Shown here: positions 31,985 to 43,579 of the stretch, piece by piece
How positions within the stretch are numbered: the stretch's first letter is position 1
Layout of the letters: each line of letters opens with the position of its first letter
Source: Adiantum capillus-veneris
Taxonomy: Eukaryota; Streptophyta; Polypodiopsida; Polypodiales; Pteridaceae
DNA: 64,000 nucleotides
Reading direction: 5' to 3'
Assembly (NCBI GenBank): GCA_014529385.2
Contig: CM043942.1
Span: 5,232,501 to 5,296,500 of the forward strand
Notes under the pieces: model-generated
Told to the model about the DNA's origin: nothing
Databases searched by the model: none
What the model saw: the letters and a program-made list of their open reading frames with translations, nothing else
Translations under genes and position numbers: made by a program

Positions 31985-32778
31985 AATCGCCCTGCACTAA
32001 GCCCAAGAGGCACTTTGTGCTTCTCCTATGAGTTGTTTGTAGTAGGAAAGAAGAGGAAGAGGAAGAGGAATGAGTTGTTTTTCTGCAAGTTGTTAATTTC
32101 TGTGTTGTCTGCAAGTTCTGTGATTTCTGCATAATGTTGTGTTTTCTGTTTGCACACAGTCTTTGCACAATTAGTAGTCGTTAGCTTGTTTGCAGTGAAT
32201 GAATAAGTAGAAAGGCAGTTAGCAATTTCTGTCTGCACACAGTTTTCTGTCAAGGTTTGGCTGCACACAGTCTTTGCACAGCAAGGTAGTGAGAGAGGAA
32301 GTAGGGGGGCTACACTAAAATTTTGATCGGGATCGGGAAGCCCAAGCCCAAGCCCAAGCCTAGGCCTCAGTCCTCAGTCTTATGATATATACTTGAGTCA
32401 CTCTTATATATATACCCTACCCCCTCAAGAGGGAATGAGAGCATGTGGGGCAATTCCTCCACTCTCCTCCCTTCTCTTCCCACTTGCACCCTTAGACTTT
32501 CTAATTTGGGCCTAGTTCCCTACTAGAAATTGACGGTTTTAGGGATTCCGAGGGCATAAAGTGACCAAACGGAGGGCTGTGAAGCACGACACGTCCCTCT
32601 GACCGAGAGGCTCGTTTTGAGCTATCATATGTTCTATTCTATAGCTGGGTCAGAAAAAAAAAACCAAAAAATCAAAAAATAAATAAATAAGAAAAGACTT
32701 GGGTTGCAAAACACCCAAAATTACTAGGTGAGCAGCCTTCACGGGCCCTCACTGACACTTCTAGGGGATCCAAGTCAT
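31985..32778 (+). other. Long 5' leader of OTA-type copy 1
   Basis: About 0.8 kb between the primer site and the first gag ATG has no coding similarity. It contains repeated GCACACAGT phrases (32,150-32,280). Confidence 0.5.
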
Positions 32779-33621
32779 ATGAACCTACGCTCTGGACGAG
32801 TGTTAGAGCACGAGCATATTGGTAGTGCCTCCATTTACGTGGGCACCCATTATTCCTCCACTCTAGGTTCTGGACCTTCGGCCGGGACTCAAGGTAGCGC
32901 GACCCAAGATCCTCATATCGCGTCTAGTGATTCTTCCTCTAACTACGAAGTCATGGAGGGGTATCCTACACCAAACCCTGATAGTTCAACTCAAGACATG
33001 CATGCCATGGGCCCACGGCCCGGGTCCAGCGTGTTTAGCCGCTTAAAAGAGACCCTTAATAGAGCTACTCGCTCCAAACATGCAGTTAATGAAATAAATG
33101 AAGGGAGTGGGGAAGTAAATTCGTCATTCATGCCTAAAATGGACCGTATGCTTCTTGAGAGTGTGCATGTGAATGTTCCATCCACTGCACCTCCTGATCC
33201 TTTAGGACTATCTCCCTCTGAGGTTTTACTACCCGATGGTAGGAGTCTTGCCGAAGTACAAGAGATCGAACGCTATATGCAAGCAACAAGGGAGAGGGAA
33301 ATTGAGAACCTTCGAATGCTAGAACAAAGTCGAACCCTGAAAGCAAAGGCTCCTATGACAACAATCATGCCAGCCGAGCAACCGAGTGCTCCCAAGGTAG
33401 CGGTCACGGAGGGGCAAGCTATGGGGAGCAATAATGCTTCCACTTCAAGGGAAACCTCCAGCACGCGAGGCCTAGATGGGATATTCCTAAATGAAAATTG
33501 GGAGTTTGACCTACAAGCAGAAGATTTAACTGATCGGTACACAGGACACACCTATCATGTGGGTTGGTTAGATGTTCTACAATCCACATCGGGTGCTACT
33601 AGCATAGATGAGCAACAATAG
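32779..33621 (+). pseudogene. Gag N-terminal region, OTA-type copy 1
   Basis: ATG 32,779 gives MNLRSGRVLEHEHIGS; the LRSGR start is common in OTA-type gag. A low-complexity Ser/Pro region, then PDGRSLAEVQEIERYM followed by a charged helix, and HTYHVGWLDVLQ near the end are all shared with copy 2 (54.2-55.1 kb), which supports real coding. It stops at TAG 33,619 where copy 2 has CAA, so this is a nonsense change. About 11 bp are missing shortly afterwards compared with copy 2, shifting the frame. Confidence 0.8.
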
Positions 33622-33629
33622 AAAGTTTG

Positions 33630-35293
33630 TGATGTCCTCCATAGGATTGTTGAGTTAGAAAGACAGAACACATGGATCAACAGGCCTAATGAGATTCTTG
33701 GATACGGGAAAGGCCAACCAACCAACCCTGTCACAAATGGAGACTCCCTCAGTGAGCCCCATTGATCCTCCATATGTTGTTTCGCCAGGAGCCTCAGTAC
33801 AATCTGAGCCCACAAGTGGCAGCTTTACCTTCCCAGATCTAGCTCATCTTTCTCTTAATGACACTACGGCTACCATGCATATCCCAGTGGTGAGCATGAC
33901 AAGAAGTACACCATGGATTTCATTTGTTAACAGTGCGCCGATGCCTAGTAGCACAGTGCCCCCAACTATACCTACATGTATGTATCAATCATGTGCACCT
34001 GTCGTACCTCAGCCTCATGTAGCTCCTACACCTCTGATTATTCCAAGAGCTTACAATCCACAATGGAATTATCCAAGCTCTTATACAAGTGGAGCCATGC
34101 CATTTAATAATAACATGCCATATCAGGCACCCCCTATGCCTAGGGCCACGCCTGTAAACTTTGGACCACCGTCTGGTACACCACCATACGAAATTTGGGA
34201 CCCAAGAGCCGCGCGTATGCCAAGGCCAAGGCCAACTCCCATCTCACATGTGGTTCCAGGAGCACATACACCCATTATACCTGCTCAAATAGGAGATTTG
34301 GCAACATTTGCTCAAACTATCGGTCGCTCTATTGCGGAAAACATGCGTAGTGCACCTGATAGAGAGCCTAGGAGCAAGGCAGTTCAAATAGCTAAGCTCA
34401 CACAGAAATTCAGTGGAGACGGAGATGCTAGAAAGCATATGGAAGTCTTTGAACATGTGTGCGATTCCTTGGAAGAGCACAATGAGCTACATAAGTGTAA
34501 GGCTTTGAGTTTGACCCTAAGCGGAAAGGCTGGAGATTGGTATAGAACCTTAAGAGTAGAAGAGAAAACGATCTACTCTACTCTTAGGAGACTGTTCTTA
34601 AAAGAATACATACGAGAGGGAGTACTTTGGGGTGTAGCCTCTCAGCTCCAGAAAGCCCAACAAGAAGAAGGTGAATCCGTGAGAGACTTCATTAGTCGCC
34701 TAAAGAATTTGAATTCTCAATGCAATCCAAACGAGCGATTCAACAACAACCAATTGCTCGATAGATTCATTAGGGGACTACGACATGAAAGTATCTATAA
34801 TGGCCTAGTCATTAGAGGTATCACTACTTGGGAAGCAGTCACCATGAATGCAATCCAATTGGAGGATAATTTAATGATTGCAGGAGAAAGAGTGTCTGCG
34901 GAGCTGAAGTCAAGTAGCTCGCAAGCATCAGGGCATGAGCCAATGAAGATAAAGCCAATTGTGAAAGAGCAAACGATATCTGAGATGACTTTGGCAGATC
35001 TCACCAAGGCCATCCAAGAAAGCCTTAGGGGTAATCATGCTCCACAAAACACTCATATGTATCCAAGAAGGGAGCAACAATGGCGCTCAATTTGCTTGGA
35101 CCCACATACTACGAGTGAATGCCCTACTTTCAGAGTAAAGTTTAACGGGACTTGTAACGCGTGTGGTAGGTATGGCCATCAAGCGAAGGATTGCCTAATG
35201 CTTAAACGCATCATGGAAAATAGACTGCCTATACCTTGGGCAGACTCACACAGTGTCCTAACAATCCAAACGCACCGAAAATCACACCATTGA
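33630..35293 (+). pseudogene. Gag capsid and nucleocapsid, OTA-type copy 1
   Basis: A Pro/Ser-rich region (ETPSVSPIDPPYVVSP) precedes the capsid: KLTQKFSGDGDARKHMEVFE, LTLSGKAGDWYRTL, and RDFISRLKNLNSQCNPNERF. The nucleocapsid zinc knuckle is CNACGRYGHQAKDC near 35,157. The frame ends soon after because about 0.5 kb is deleted relative to copy 2 near 35,257, removing the two further knuckle-like motifs copy 2 retains (57,060 and 57,170). Confidence 0.88.
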
Positions 35294-36888
35294 ACTTAAT
35301 AGAGATTGTTGATGGGACACCACCAACTATAAACATAGCACCAGTGAATGCACTCACACGGTCGATGCTCCAAAAGCAAAATTACATCCTCGAAGAGAGA
35401 GATGCTGCATCCATTGGCCGAGCAAGAAAGAAGAAAACACGAAGAAAGAACTCCCTTAATGCTTCTAGCTCAAAACCTAGTTCAAAGACTAACATAGGGA
35501 CATGAGAGGATCCCGTGTATATGAATGACCCTGAGGATAACTCAGATTCGATAGAGACCACGGATACCAAAACTGTTACTACAAAGGAAAAAGCCAGTGA
35601 GGAGGATCACGAGAAGGAATTACGATGAACACCAAAAGAGTATTCAAAGTTAAACCACCCAGTTGCGAACCCCCAAGATAAGCCACGAGAGGCAAAAAAT
35701 GAGGATTGCAAGAGAAAAATTGGAACCTATCCAAACCCAACAGTGGAAATTGAACGAGTCCAACAACTGAGGGGTTTGGTGGAAGAAACTCAACGAACAT
35801 TAGAACCTGAACCCAAACATAAGATGTCGGACACAGTGTTTCCCACACAAGTTCAACCTCACAAGAACTACAGGCCGTTAGCTATACCCAGTATCATTCG
35901 GGAAGAGAGTGAGGGTAGGACATCTGAAAGTGGACACACACCTTTCCTACTAGAGAGAATGTTTGGTGAGGGGATGCCCGACCCCCTTGAGGAAGTGGAG
36001 ATTCCATCTTCACCATTCTCTTGTCAAGGTCCTACGTCCCACAAGATGCCATTAAATGTTGCCAAATTGATGGATTTCATGTCTTCAGAAGTTAGAACCA
36101 CCATCATGTCCAAACTATATAAAGACCCCGAGCTAGTCTCAGCTCTTCGAGCCTTCCTCAATGGAGAATTACAGGCCGGATTACCACAGTTTGCACATAT
36201 GAACAAACCTGACTCGGTAATGAATGATGAGGAACATTTAGCACCACCATCTGACCTAGCGGGACATGAATCTGTAATTGAAGTACCCGTTAACAAGTTG
36301 GGGCAATACTTTGAAGGTGATGAATCTAATGCTACTCTACCAATCACTACTAAAGGATTAACTGTAAAGGGGGTCCTTGACGGTGGTGCGGGAGTCAGCA
36401 TGGTGACAAAGAGTTGTTGGGAGTCTATGGGGCGACCTCACCTTGAAGCCACAAGCGTAGTGGTAAAAATGGCTAATGGATCTATTGTTACGCCTATTGG
36501 AATGCTAAAGGATCTCAGAATCAAGGTCTTGGGACACAAGGTAAGGCAAACTTTCATTGTTATGGATTTTTCCAAGCATCCTATGTCATTTGAGATGATC
36601 TTAGGGCGTCCATTCATGAGGGAAGCAAAAATGGTGCATGACTGGTCCAAAAACCACGTCTACTTACAGTTCCAAGACTCTGTCATTCGAGTTGATCTTT
36701 TAAGTGGTCGAACGCATCCTCTAGGAAATAAATTCATCATTGATAATCGATCAGACACAACAATTCACTCAGCTCATTATAGTATTGTTACACGTGTAAC
36801 GAAGACACGGATATTGGGAAGAACTCTCCTTATATGGATATCCTACCCGGAATGGCTGAGTCAGACAATGTCGATTGGGTACACCTAG
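35294..36888 (+). pseudogene. Linker and first aspartic protease, OTA-type copy 1
   Basis: A charged linker (QKQNYILEERDAAS, lysine-rich KKKTRRK) is followed by a stop near 35,503 and a conserved segment KLMDFMSSEVRTTIMSKLYK, identical in copy 2. The retropepsin-like domain reads GVLDGGAGVSMVTKSCW near 36,370, then VIVMDF-like and FEMILGRPFMREAKMVHDW. The catalytic triad is D-G-G rather than D-S/T-G. The frame shifts near 36,790. Confidence 0.82.
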
Positions 36889-38756
36889 CGGCAACTATAG
36901 ATACATGGGGAGCTAGAGGAACAACCTGGATAACACCAGATGGGGAAGAGATACCACACATTGCACAAGTAAACATGTTAGGTGTAGCGCATGAAACATC
37001 CGATGATAAGAAAGAGGCACACCTACCTGAGAGTGAAACCGATGATTCCTCAAAGGCTTCAGGCCAATACACATCAAAAACGGAATCTCAGGGAGAAATG
37101 GATTCAGAACCTGAGGAAACATCGAGTGAGCCAAGTATGGAAACTGAACACTCAAGGCCTAGTACGACCATCTATGGTAATTTATATGAGATTGAAGAAG
37201 ATACAAGCGAAGACCTATCAAGCAAGTCGAGTTCAAACATTTACCAAAATCAAAACCTTAACAAGAAACAAAGGTCATATAAGAGACGACGATATCGAGC
37301 AAATGTGAGAGCTAGGATAAACAAGGAAAGATCTACTGCAGAATGGCTTAGCTATCTAGGGGCATGTGATGCTCATCGAAAGCTAGTAGACAATTGGGGT
37401 GAACATCTCCAGAGTGTCATGTGGTGCAGCCCGCGACCCATTGACCTCGCTCAATTGGAGGTTACAGAGCCGAAATTGAGTCGAACTATAAGAAGACGTC
37501 AAAACCGAGAGTTAGCACAACAACAAAAGGAGGCAAAACTAAAAGAAAGGTCTCCGTCAGGACAAGAGCCTGCTGACTTACATACGGCTTCTGAACATTT
37601 TAAATCTTGTACCACGGGGGAGCGAAAGGTTGTGTATGCCAAAGCCCAACGAATACCTACCAATGGAAGCAGTGGAGTCTATGATGGTCCAACGGTAGTT
37701 AAAGAGATAGAATTAGCAGAACCAGGTGAGGAGTCTAAACCAGTCTTTATTGCTCAAGACCTTACCGAAACTGAAGAGGCTGTACTTAAGGAGCTCCTCA
37801 AGGAATACAAGGATATCTTTGCTTGGACATATCATGACATGAAGGGCGTTCCACCTTCTGTGGTTCAACATACAATTCCCATGATCAACACTGCTAAACC
37901 CGTCCAACAACGACCCTATCCAATGAATCCTAAGTACGCCAAAATTGTACAAGAGGAGATTGAATAACTTATCCAATGTGGATTCATATACCCTATTGAG
38001 CACTCAGAATGGGTTTCTCCAATAGTCATTGTGCCAAAAAAGAATGGGAAACTAAGAGTGTGCGTGGACCTCAAGAAAGTTAATGCAGCCACTAGGAGAG
38101 ATCATTATCCCTTGCCATATTCAGAACATGTGCTTGAAAGAGTTGCGGGCAAGGAAGCTTATAGCTTTTTAGATGGGTACTCTGGTTACAATCAAATCAC
38201 AATTGCATTAGAGGACCAAGCTAAAACTGCTTTTATCACAGAGTTTGGAGTGTTTGCATTTCGTGTTATGGCTTTTGGCTTGACAAATGCCCCTGCTACA
38301 TTCCAACGATTAATAAACACTGCGTTTAAAGAATTTCTAAGGGAGTTTTGTAAAGATTTCCTAGACGACCTTTGTGTTTATTCTTCTTGGGAGAAGCATT
38401 TGTTATATCTACGAAAAATATTTGAAAGGTGCAGATTTTATCGCATCTCATTGAACCCTTTCAAATGCCAATTTTGGGTTAAGCATGGAGTCATTCTAGG
38501 GCATATAGTGTCCAAGAACGGGATATCCACAGATGAGACTAAGATTAAAGCCATTGCCAATTTGCCACCACCTACGAACTATAAAGGAGTTCAAAGATTT
38601 ATGGGCCATGTTGATTATTATCGAAGATTTATTTTACACTTTGCCAAGATAGCGCGTCCATTGTACAAGCTTCTTATCGAGTTTCACTGGACGGAAGAAT
38701 GTCATCAATCTTATGAGTTATTAAAGAAGGCCCTAACAAGTGCTCCAATCCTGTGA
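36834..38756 (+). pseudogene. Protease-RT linker and reverse transcriptase, OTA-type copy 1
   Basis: A ~300-residue linker begins with WVHLAATIDTWGARGTTWIT, conserved in copy 2, then acidic and arginine-rich stretches (KRRRYRANVRARINKER). RT proper begins near 37,780: EYKDIFAWTYHDMKGV, a TAA at 37,965, SPIVIVPKKNGKLRVCVDL, FLDGYSGYNQI, MAFGLTNAPATFQRL, the catalytic FLDDLCVYS near 38,360, LGHIVSKNGI and YYRRFI. TGA at 38,754 separates it from RNase H, compatible with CGA to TGA. All three parts share one frame. Confidence 0.88.
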
Positions 38757-40526
38757 ACACCTGATTGGAATGTACCTTTTCGTGTGCATATTGATGCATC
38801 AAATTTTGCTATTGGGTGTGTTCTAACTCAACCAAGAGAACATAAATTGGACTACCCTATTAGCTTTGCAAGTCGCCAATTAAATGATGCCGAGATGAAC
38901 TACACTACTACAGAGCGCAAAGGTCTAGCTATGATTTATGCAGTAAAGAAATTTCGCTATTACCTTCTTGCTACCAAGTTTGTGTTTTATGTTGATCATC
39001 AAGCATTGCTATATTTGGTAAACAAGCCGTGTTCCACAGGTCGAATTACACGATGGTTGTTAATTCTTCTTGAGTTTGACTTCACCGTTGTTGTGAGGCC
39101 TGGGAGGAAACATGTCATGGCGGATCATTTATCTCGTATCCCTAATGGCGAAGCTCCTACGGGTATTGATGATGAATTGCCTGATACTCCTTTGTTCATT
39201 GTTGAGACAATGCCTGAATGGAGTGAAAAGATTGTTAACTTCTTAGTTAATGGTTTTCCACCCAAAGAACTGCGAAAAGATATAGCTCGAGAATTAATCA
39301 AGGAATGCGAACCCTATTGCTTACTGGCTGGAACTCTCTATAAGAGAGGAAAAGATGATGTTCTTAGATGCTGTGCCCGCGAGGATGAGTATTTATATAT
39401 TCTACAAGAGGCACACATGGGCGTAGCTGGTGGTCACTTTTCAGGAAAGTTGACTGCCCGAAAGATCTTACAGTCAGGCTATTGGTGGCCCACTCTGTTT
39501 AAGGATGCATCACTTTTTGCAAAGGGATGTGATGAATGCCAACGCTTCAACAAGCCACAAAGAAGGGATAGGATGCCTCTACATCCCATCAAGGTAACCC
39601 AACCATTTGAAAAGTGGGGCTTAGACTTTGTAGGACCGATTAGTCTGGCTGCACGTAACACGCAATCACGATATATCATTGTCGCTACCGACTATGTAAC
39701 CAAATGGGCTGAAGCAAAAGCAACACGAAAGGCGGATGCAAAAACAACAGCTAAGTTCCTCTTTGAGAACATTATCACACGTTTTGGATGCCCCTTTGAA
39801 CTTGTGAGTGACAATGGAACTCATTTTATAAATGAAGTTATCAAAGAACTCACATCAAACTTCATGATATCACACCACAAGTCTACACCCTATTATCCCC
39901 AAGCAAATGGCCAAGCTGAGAGTACCAACAAAACTCTCATCTCCATTTTGACAAAGACAGTCGAGGCTCATCGCACTGATTGGGACCTAAAGCTTACATC
40001 AGCTTTATGGGCTTATCGTACTGCGTATAAAGTTGATATTAATTGCACACCGTTTAAGATGGTGTATGGCCAAGAAGCAGTTATGCCATGGGAGTTTGTC
40101 ATTCCTAGTCTTCGAGTAGCTTCTCAAGAAGGTTGGGATGGTAACCCCTTAGTGGAGCGATTATATATCCTGGAAAGGCTAGATGAAGAGAGGCAATTAG
40201 CTGTGCGAAATGCTCTAGTGGAGAAGGATAGGAGAAAGAAGTGGTTTGATAGCCATTTAAAGGATAAAGACATCAAGGTTGGTGATAAAGTTCTTATGTA
40301 CGGGGTGCGTAATGAAATGAAGAAATTGAAATACGCTGGTAAGGGACCATATCGAGTGTCTGAAATTACCCCGCAAGGTACCATTCGTGTGGAGACTCTA
40401 GATGGAGTTGAAACCATTGGATTCCTTAATGGGAGTAAATTCAAAAGATATTATGATCCTCTAAGCCAGGAAGAGTTGCAAGCCATCCATCAAAAGAAGG
40501 CTGCCAAGGAACAAGCAGAGCTTTAA
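38757..40526 (+). pseudogene. RNase H and integrase, OTA-type copy 1
   Basis: RNase H: HIDASNFAIGCVL near 38,790, TTERKGLAMIYAVKKFRYYL near 38,915, VDHQALLYLV near 38,992. Integrase: His residues in HMGVAGGHFSGK and CDECQ make the zinc site (39,415-39,545). The catalytic residues are Asp in WGLDFVGPIS near 39,620, Asp in LVSDNGTHF near 39,805 and Glu in ANGQAESTNK near 39,910. The C-terminal region has KVLMYGVRNEMKKLKYAGKG. It has no internal stop over 580 codons and ends at TAA 40,524; the downstream domain is in the same frame. Confidence 0.92.
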
Positions 40527-41609
40527 AAAATCCAAGTAAGAGTTGAGGCTCGAGAACGACAACAACGTCTTAGACGCCAACGAGAGGCTAATCTGGGAAT
40601 CACGCAAGCATTTTTGGAGGACACAGATGACGACTCATTAGAATCTGAGCCACCCCTACGATACCCAATTGAGCTAAATAGCCCCTATGGGAAAGTACTA
40701 TACAATGCCTTATTAGATATGGGAGCTAAACACAATTTGTTATCCTATGGAGTTTGGTGTCAATTAGGGAAACCGACCCTATCCCCGAGTACGATGCAAG
40801 TCAAGGGCATTAATAAAAAGAAAACTGCTATTCTTGGAGTCCTTCAGACCCCTGTTGTCTATGACAATGGAAGCATAGTGCAGAGGTTTCTAGTCATGCC
40901 CGCGGGAGCTATGGAAGGCAACGTAAACCTGGGACGCACGTGGATGTTGGCAACCAAATTCACAATTGATTGGGATACTGGTAGTGTCACGACGCGACAA
41001 CCGACTCTTACCCCTATCATTCAAGCAAAGTCACCTACGTTGCAAACTCTAGCAAAGTTGAAGGATAGCCAACATTCACAAGCCAAGGTGGTTAACTCGT
41101 CTTTGCCGGCTACCCATGAATCTAGCACTTCAACACTTGTAGTTGCAGCAAGCAGTAATATTGCAAGTACTCAACCTGCACGACCTAAGAGTACATATCA
41201 ATGGGTCCCCAAGGCCTTACTTTCAACATTCACAAGCCAAGGTGGTTAACTCGTCTTTGCCGGCTACCCATGAATCTAGCACTTCAACACTTGTAGTTGA
41301 AGCAAGCAGTAATATTGCAAGTACTCAACCTGCACGACCTAAGAGTACATATCAATGGGTCCCCAAGGCCTTACTTCCAACTACCTCAACCCTCCCATTG
41401 CACAAGCCTACCCTTTTGACCAAGATGACTATAGGCGTCTAATGACCTTCTTAGTAAACATGGGCACCTATGATGAAGAAGAAAATTTACACAACTACAC
41501 GGATGGCACATATGGTCTCATGGATGATGACTTTGTTTATCTCGACGACGAAGATAGGGGTTTAGCCTTAGGGTTTTCCCCCAACCTCTACAATATCCTA
41601 TTCCCTTGA
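40527..41609 (+). pseudogene. Second retropepsin-like domain after integrase, OTA-type copy 1
   Basis: The frame continues from integrase across TAA 40,524. An arginine-rich helix (RQQRLRRQREANLG) leads to a domain with retropepsin layout: ALLDMGAKHNLLSYGVW near 40,710, a middle strand region (VKGINKKKTAILGVLQTPVV), and NLGRTWMLATKFTIDWDTG, parallel to the hydrophobic-Gly segment of proteases. The active-site triad is D-M-G, so catalysis is doubtful. A Ser/Thr-rich linker is interrupted by a 154-bp tandem duplication (41,072-41,379) that shifts the frame. An acidic tail (FDQDDYRRLMTFLVNMGTYD) ends at 41,609. Homology to pepsin-fold domains is inferred from motif pattern only. Confidence 0.65.
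41072..41379 (+). repeat. 154-bp tandem duplication
   Basis: ACATTCACAAGCCAAGGTGG starts at 41,072 and again at 41,226. The near-identical 154-bp units are not a multiple of three, so the downstream coding sequence is shifted. Confidence 0.92.
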
Positions 41610-42969
41610 CTCTCTAGGGGGAGTGCAAATAATTAGGTTAGGGTTCCTTATGTTTTTTGTTGTGTTCAATAAGTGTTGGTACCTTTTTCCACTAATGTGC
41701 CTCCTGGAGGTATTCCTTTTGTTTCCTAGTGTGTACAGGAGCGTGTTGCTATTGGTAGGATTTGGACCTTCATGGAATCTTTATCTCGACTCACTCTTCA
41801 AATCAAGCGCGACCATCGACACAAACAGGTGTTTCTTGTCCATTAGCATTGCCCCTTATCTTTTTTGCATCTATGATTGTCAGCTTTAATTGTGATTGGT
41901 AGCCTAATATTCACCGCAGTTGCTTAGTATCAAACATTTAATTCAATGTAATTTTTTGTCATAATCACTTGTCTAGGTTTAAAAATCAAGCAGTCCGACA
42001 AACTAGTTTGACCAAGTTAGGTGTTAGAAATCTTCTCTTAATACCATGGGGAATGCCTTCCTAATAATTAATGGTTACTTAGGTTCTTAATCCGATTTAG
42101 GCAGCATTGCGTGAAATGTACTAGGGCTTTCTAGTGGGCTTGACCCTATTGACCTTTAGCTTAAGTATTATAAAGGGAGTTTACTAGTGTGATGAGCCTG
42201 GGGAGGTGTATCAGTGTTATATGACCCCCCAAAGTTACAAAATTAAAATGCTGAAAATGAACAAACAAAAAATCAAAGTGCCACACTGTAAAATCTTAAG
42301 CTGGAAGAGAAATCTCAACTTGATTTGGTACTTCACTCACATGTATTGCCTATGGTACTAGAGCCCTAGAGGTTCCCAGTATGGGCGCTTTTACTTGAAA
42401 AGCAAAAAACCCAAGGCATACAAAATAAGCACACACATCAAAATTGAATCACTGTGAAAAGACTTTGGGGGGTCAAAGAAAAAGTAATCAGTCAGGTGAT
42501 GATTTCATGAGAAATTCCTTTTATCGTAGCTTAACTACAAGGTCTTCTAGATATAGCCTCTAGTCAGCCCTCGAACATGAATACTTGGCTCTCGCGATTA
42601 AACAACTTAATTGACCATAGAAAATTAAGAAGCTTACCCATGGTATTAATATTCGATCTCTAGTGCCTTTCGACCGTCAAATTAGCGACCCCAGACTTGT
42701 TTAATTTTTTACCTTTACATCTGTTTATGCATTTGATTACATTGCAATTTAATGTTCATTGCTGACAAATTGTTTGAAATTCTTTTACCAATCAAATTGT
42801 CTACCTAAAACTGCATATGCTTTTTAATCACTTATGAGAATGCAATTACTGTGCCAAGGTTGTTTGATTTTGCAGTGACTGAAGAAGGCTAAGGACATTC
42901 ATCTCAAATGCTCTTCCACCTCGACGAACGAGCTTCAACTCAATAGCTTCCGAGGACGGAATCTACATC
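41610..42969 (+). other. Non-coding 3' region of OTA-type copy 1
   Basis: About 1.36 kb between the last coding sequence and the purine tract has no ATG-started frame longer than about 90 codons and no recognised motif. Confidence 0.55.
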
Positions 42970-42982
42970 AGGAAGGGGGGCA
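42970..42982 (+). other. Polypurine tract of OTA-type copy 1
   Basis: AGGAAGGGGGGCA lies directly before the 3' LTR start. Confidence 0.8.
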
Positions 42983-43297
42983 TGTTAACCCTCACGGCTC
43001 ACGGACACCCCATCACCTACGACGGAGTGTATTATGTATTTGGTAGAGTCAGGTATCGGGCTTGTCGGACCAATAGGAAAAGGGTAAGAGTGATCGCCGA
43101 TGAGAGGCGCACTCTAACTGGGACATTCAAGGGATTAGTTGGCTAAGCATGGGCGCCCAAGTGTGAATGGGGTGAGCTCATATAAAAGCCAACTAAACCT
43201 AAAATTCACGGATTCTCTCATTTATGCAATAGAAGAGTGCTCTTGCTCCATCTCCATCTCCATCTTCTTCTTCTTCACCTCCTCGTGTGTGTGTGTA

Positions 43298-43339
<42 letters not shown>

Positions 43340-43574
43340 TGCGATCGAGCATTGCGGCAGCACGACGGCGGTGAAGCGGTTGAGCGCGACGTAGCGGCGT
43401 CTCCTTCTTCTTCGCGAGGAATCCTCCACGGCAGGAGCATAGAGCGGTGAGTGACACACCATTGCCCTCTTTTGAGCTTACTAGTTAAGCTAGTTGTGTG
43501 CTTGGAGCCGTCTATGGCTCGCACACGGTGTAACGACAAGTCCCTTGCTTCGATAGTGCGGCAAGGAGCGCGCA
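42983..43574 (+). repeat. 3' LTR of OTA-type copy 1
   Basis: TGTTAACCCTCACGG to GAGCGCGCA, followed by the right TCGTC duplication. It differs from the 5' LTR by scattered substitutions and about 40 bp of microsatellite contraction. Confidence 0.95.
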
Positions 43575-43579
43575 TCGTC

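Larger units (their letters stand above)
31332..43574 (+). mobile_element. Complete OTA-type Ty3/gypsy element, copy 1, 12,243 bp
   Basis: LTRs of 632 and 592 bp differ mainly in microsatellite length, with a 5-bp target duplication, a tRNA-Asp-type primer site, a purine tract and a long gag-pol. The PBS type, the size, the long gag beginning NLRSGR and the lack of a chromodomain point to the non-chromoviral OTA group (Athila/Tat-like). The polyprotein is broken by a handful of stops and frameshifts but keeps RT and integrase catalytic residues. Distinctive features are a long linker between protease and RT and a second retropepsin-like domain after integrase. Confidence 0.92.

Noticed and set aside
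40614-41249. Envelope-like gene in the OTA element's 3' ORF
   Set aside because: No signal peptide, transmembrane segment or coiled coil; the motifs fit a retropepsin-like domain better.
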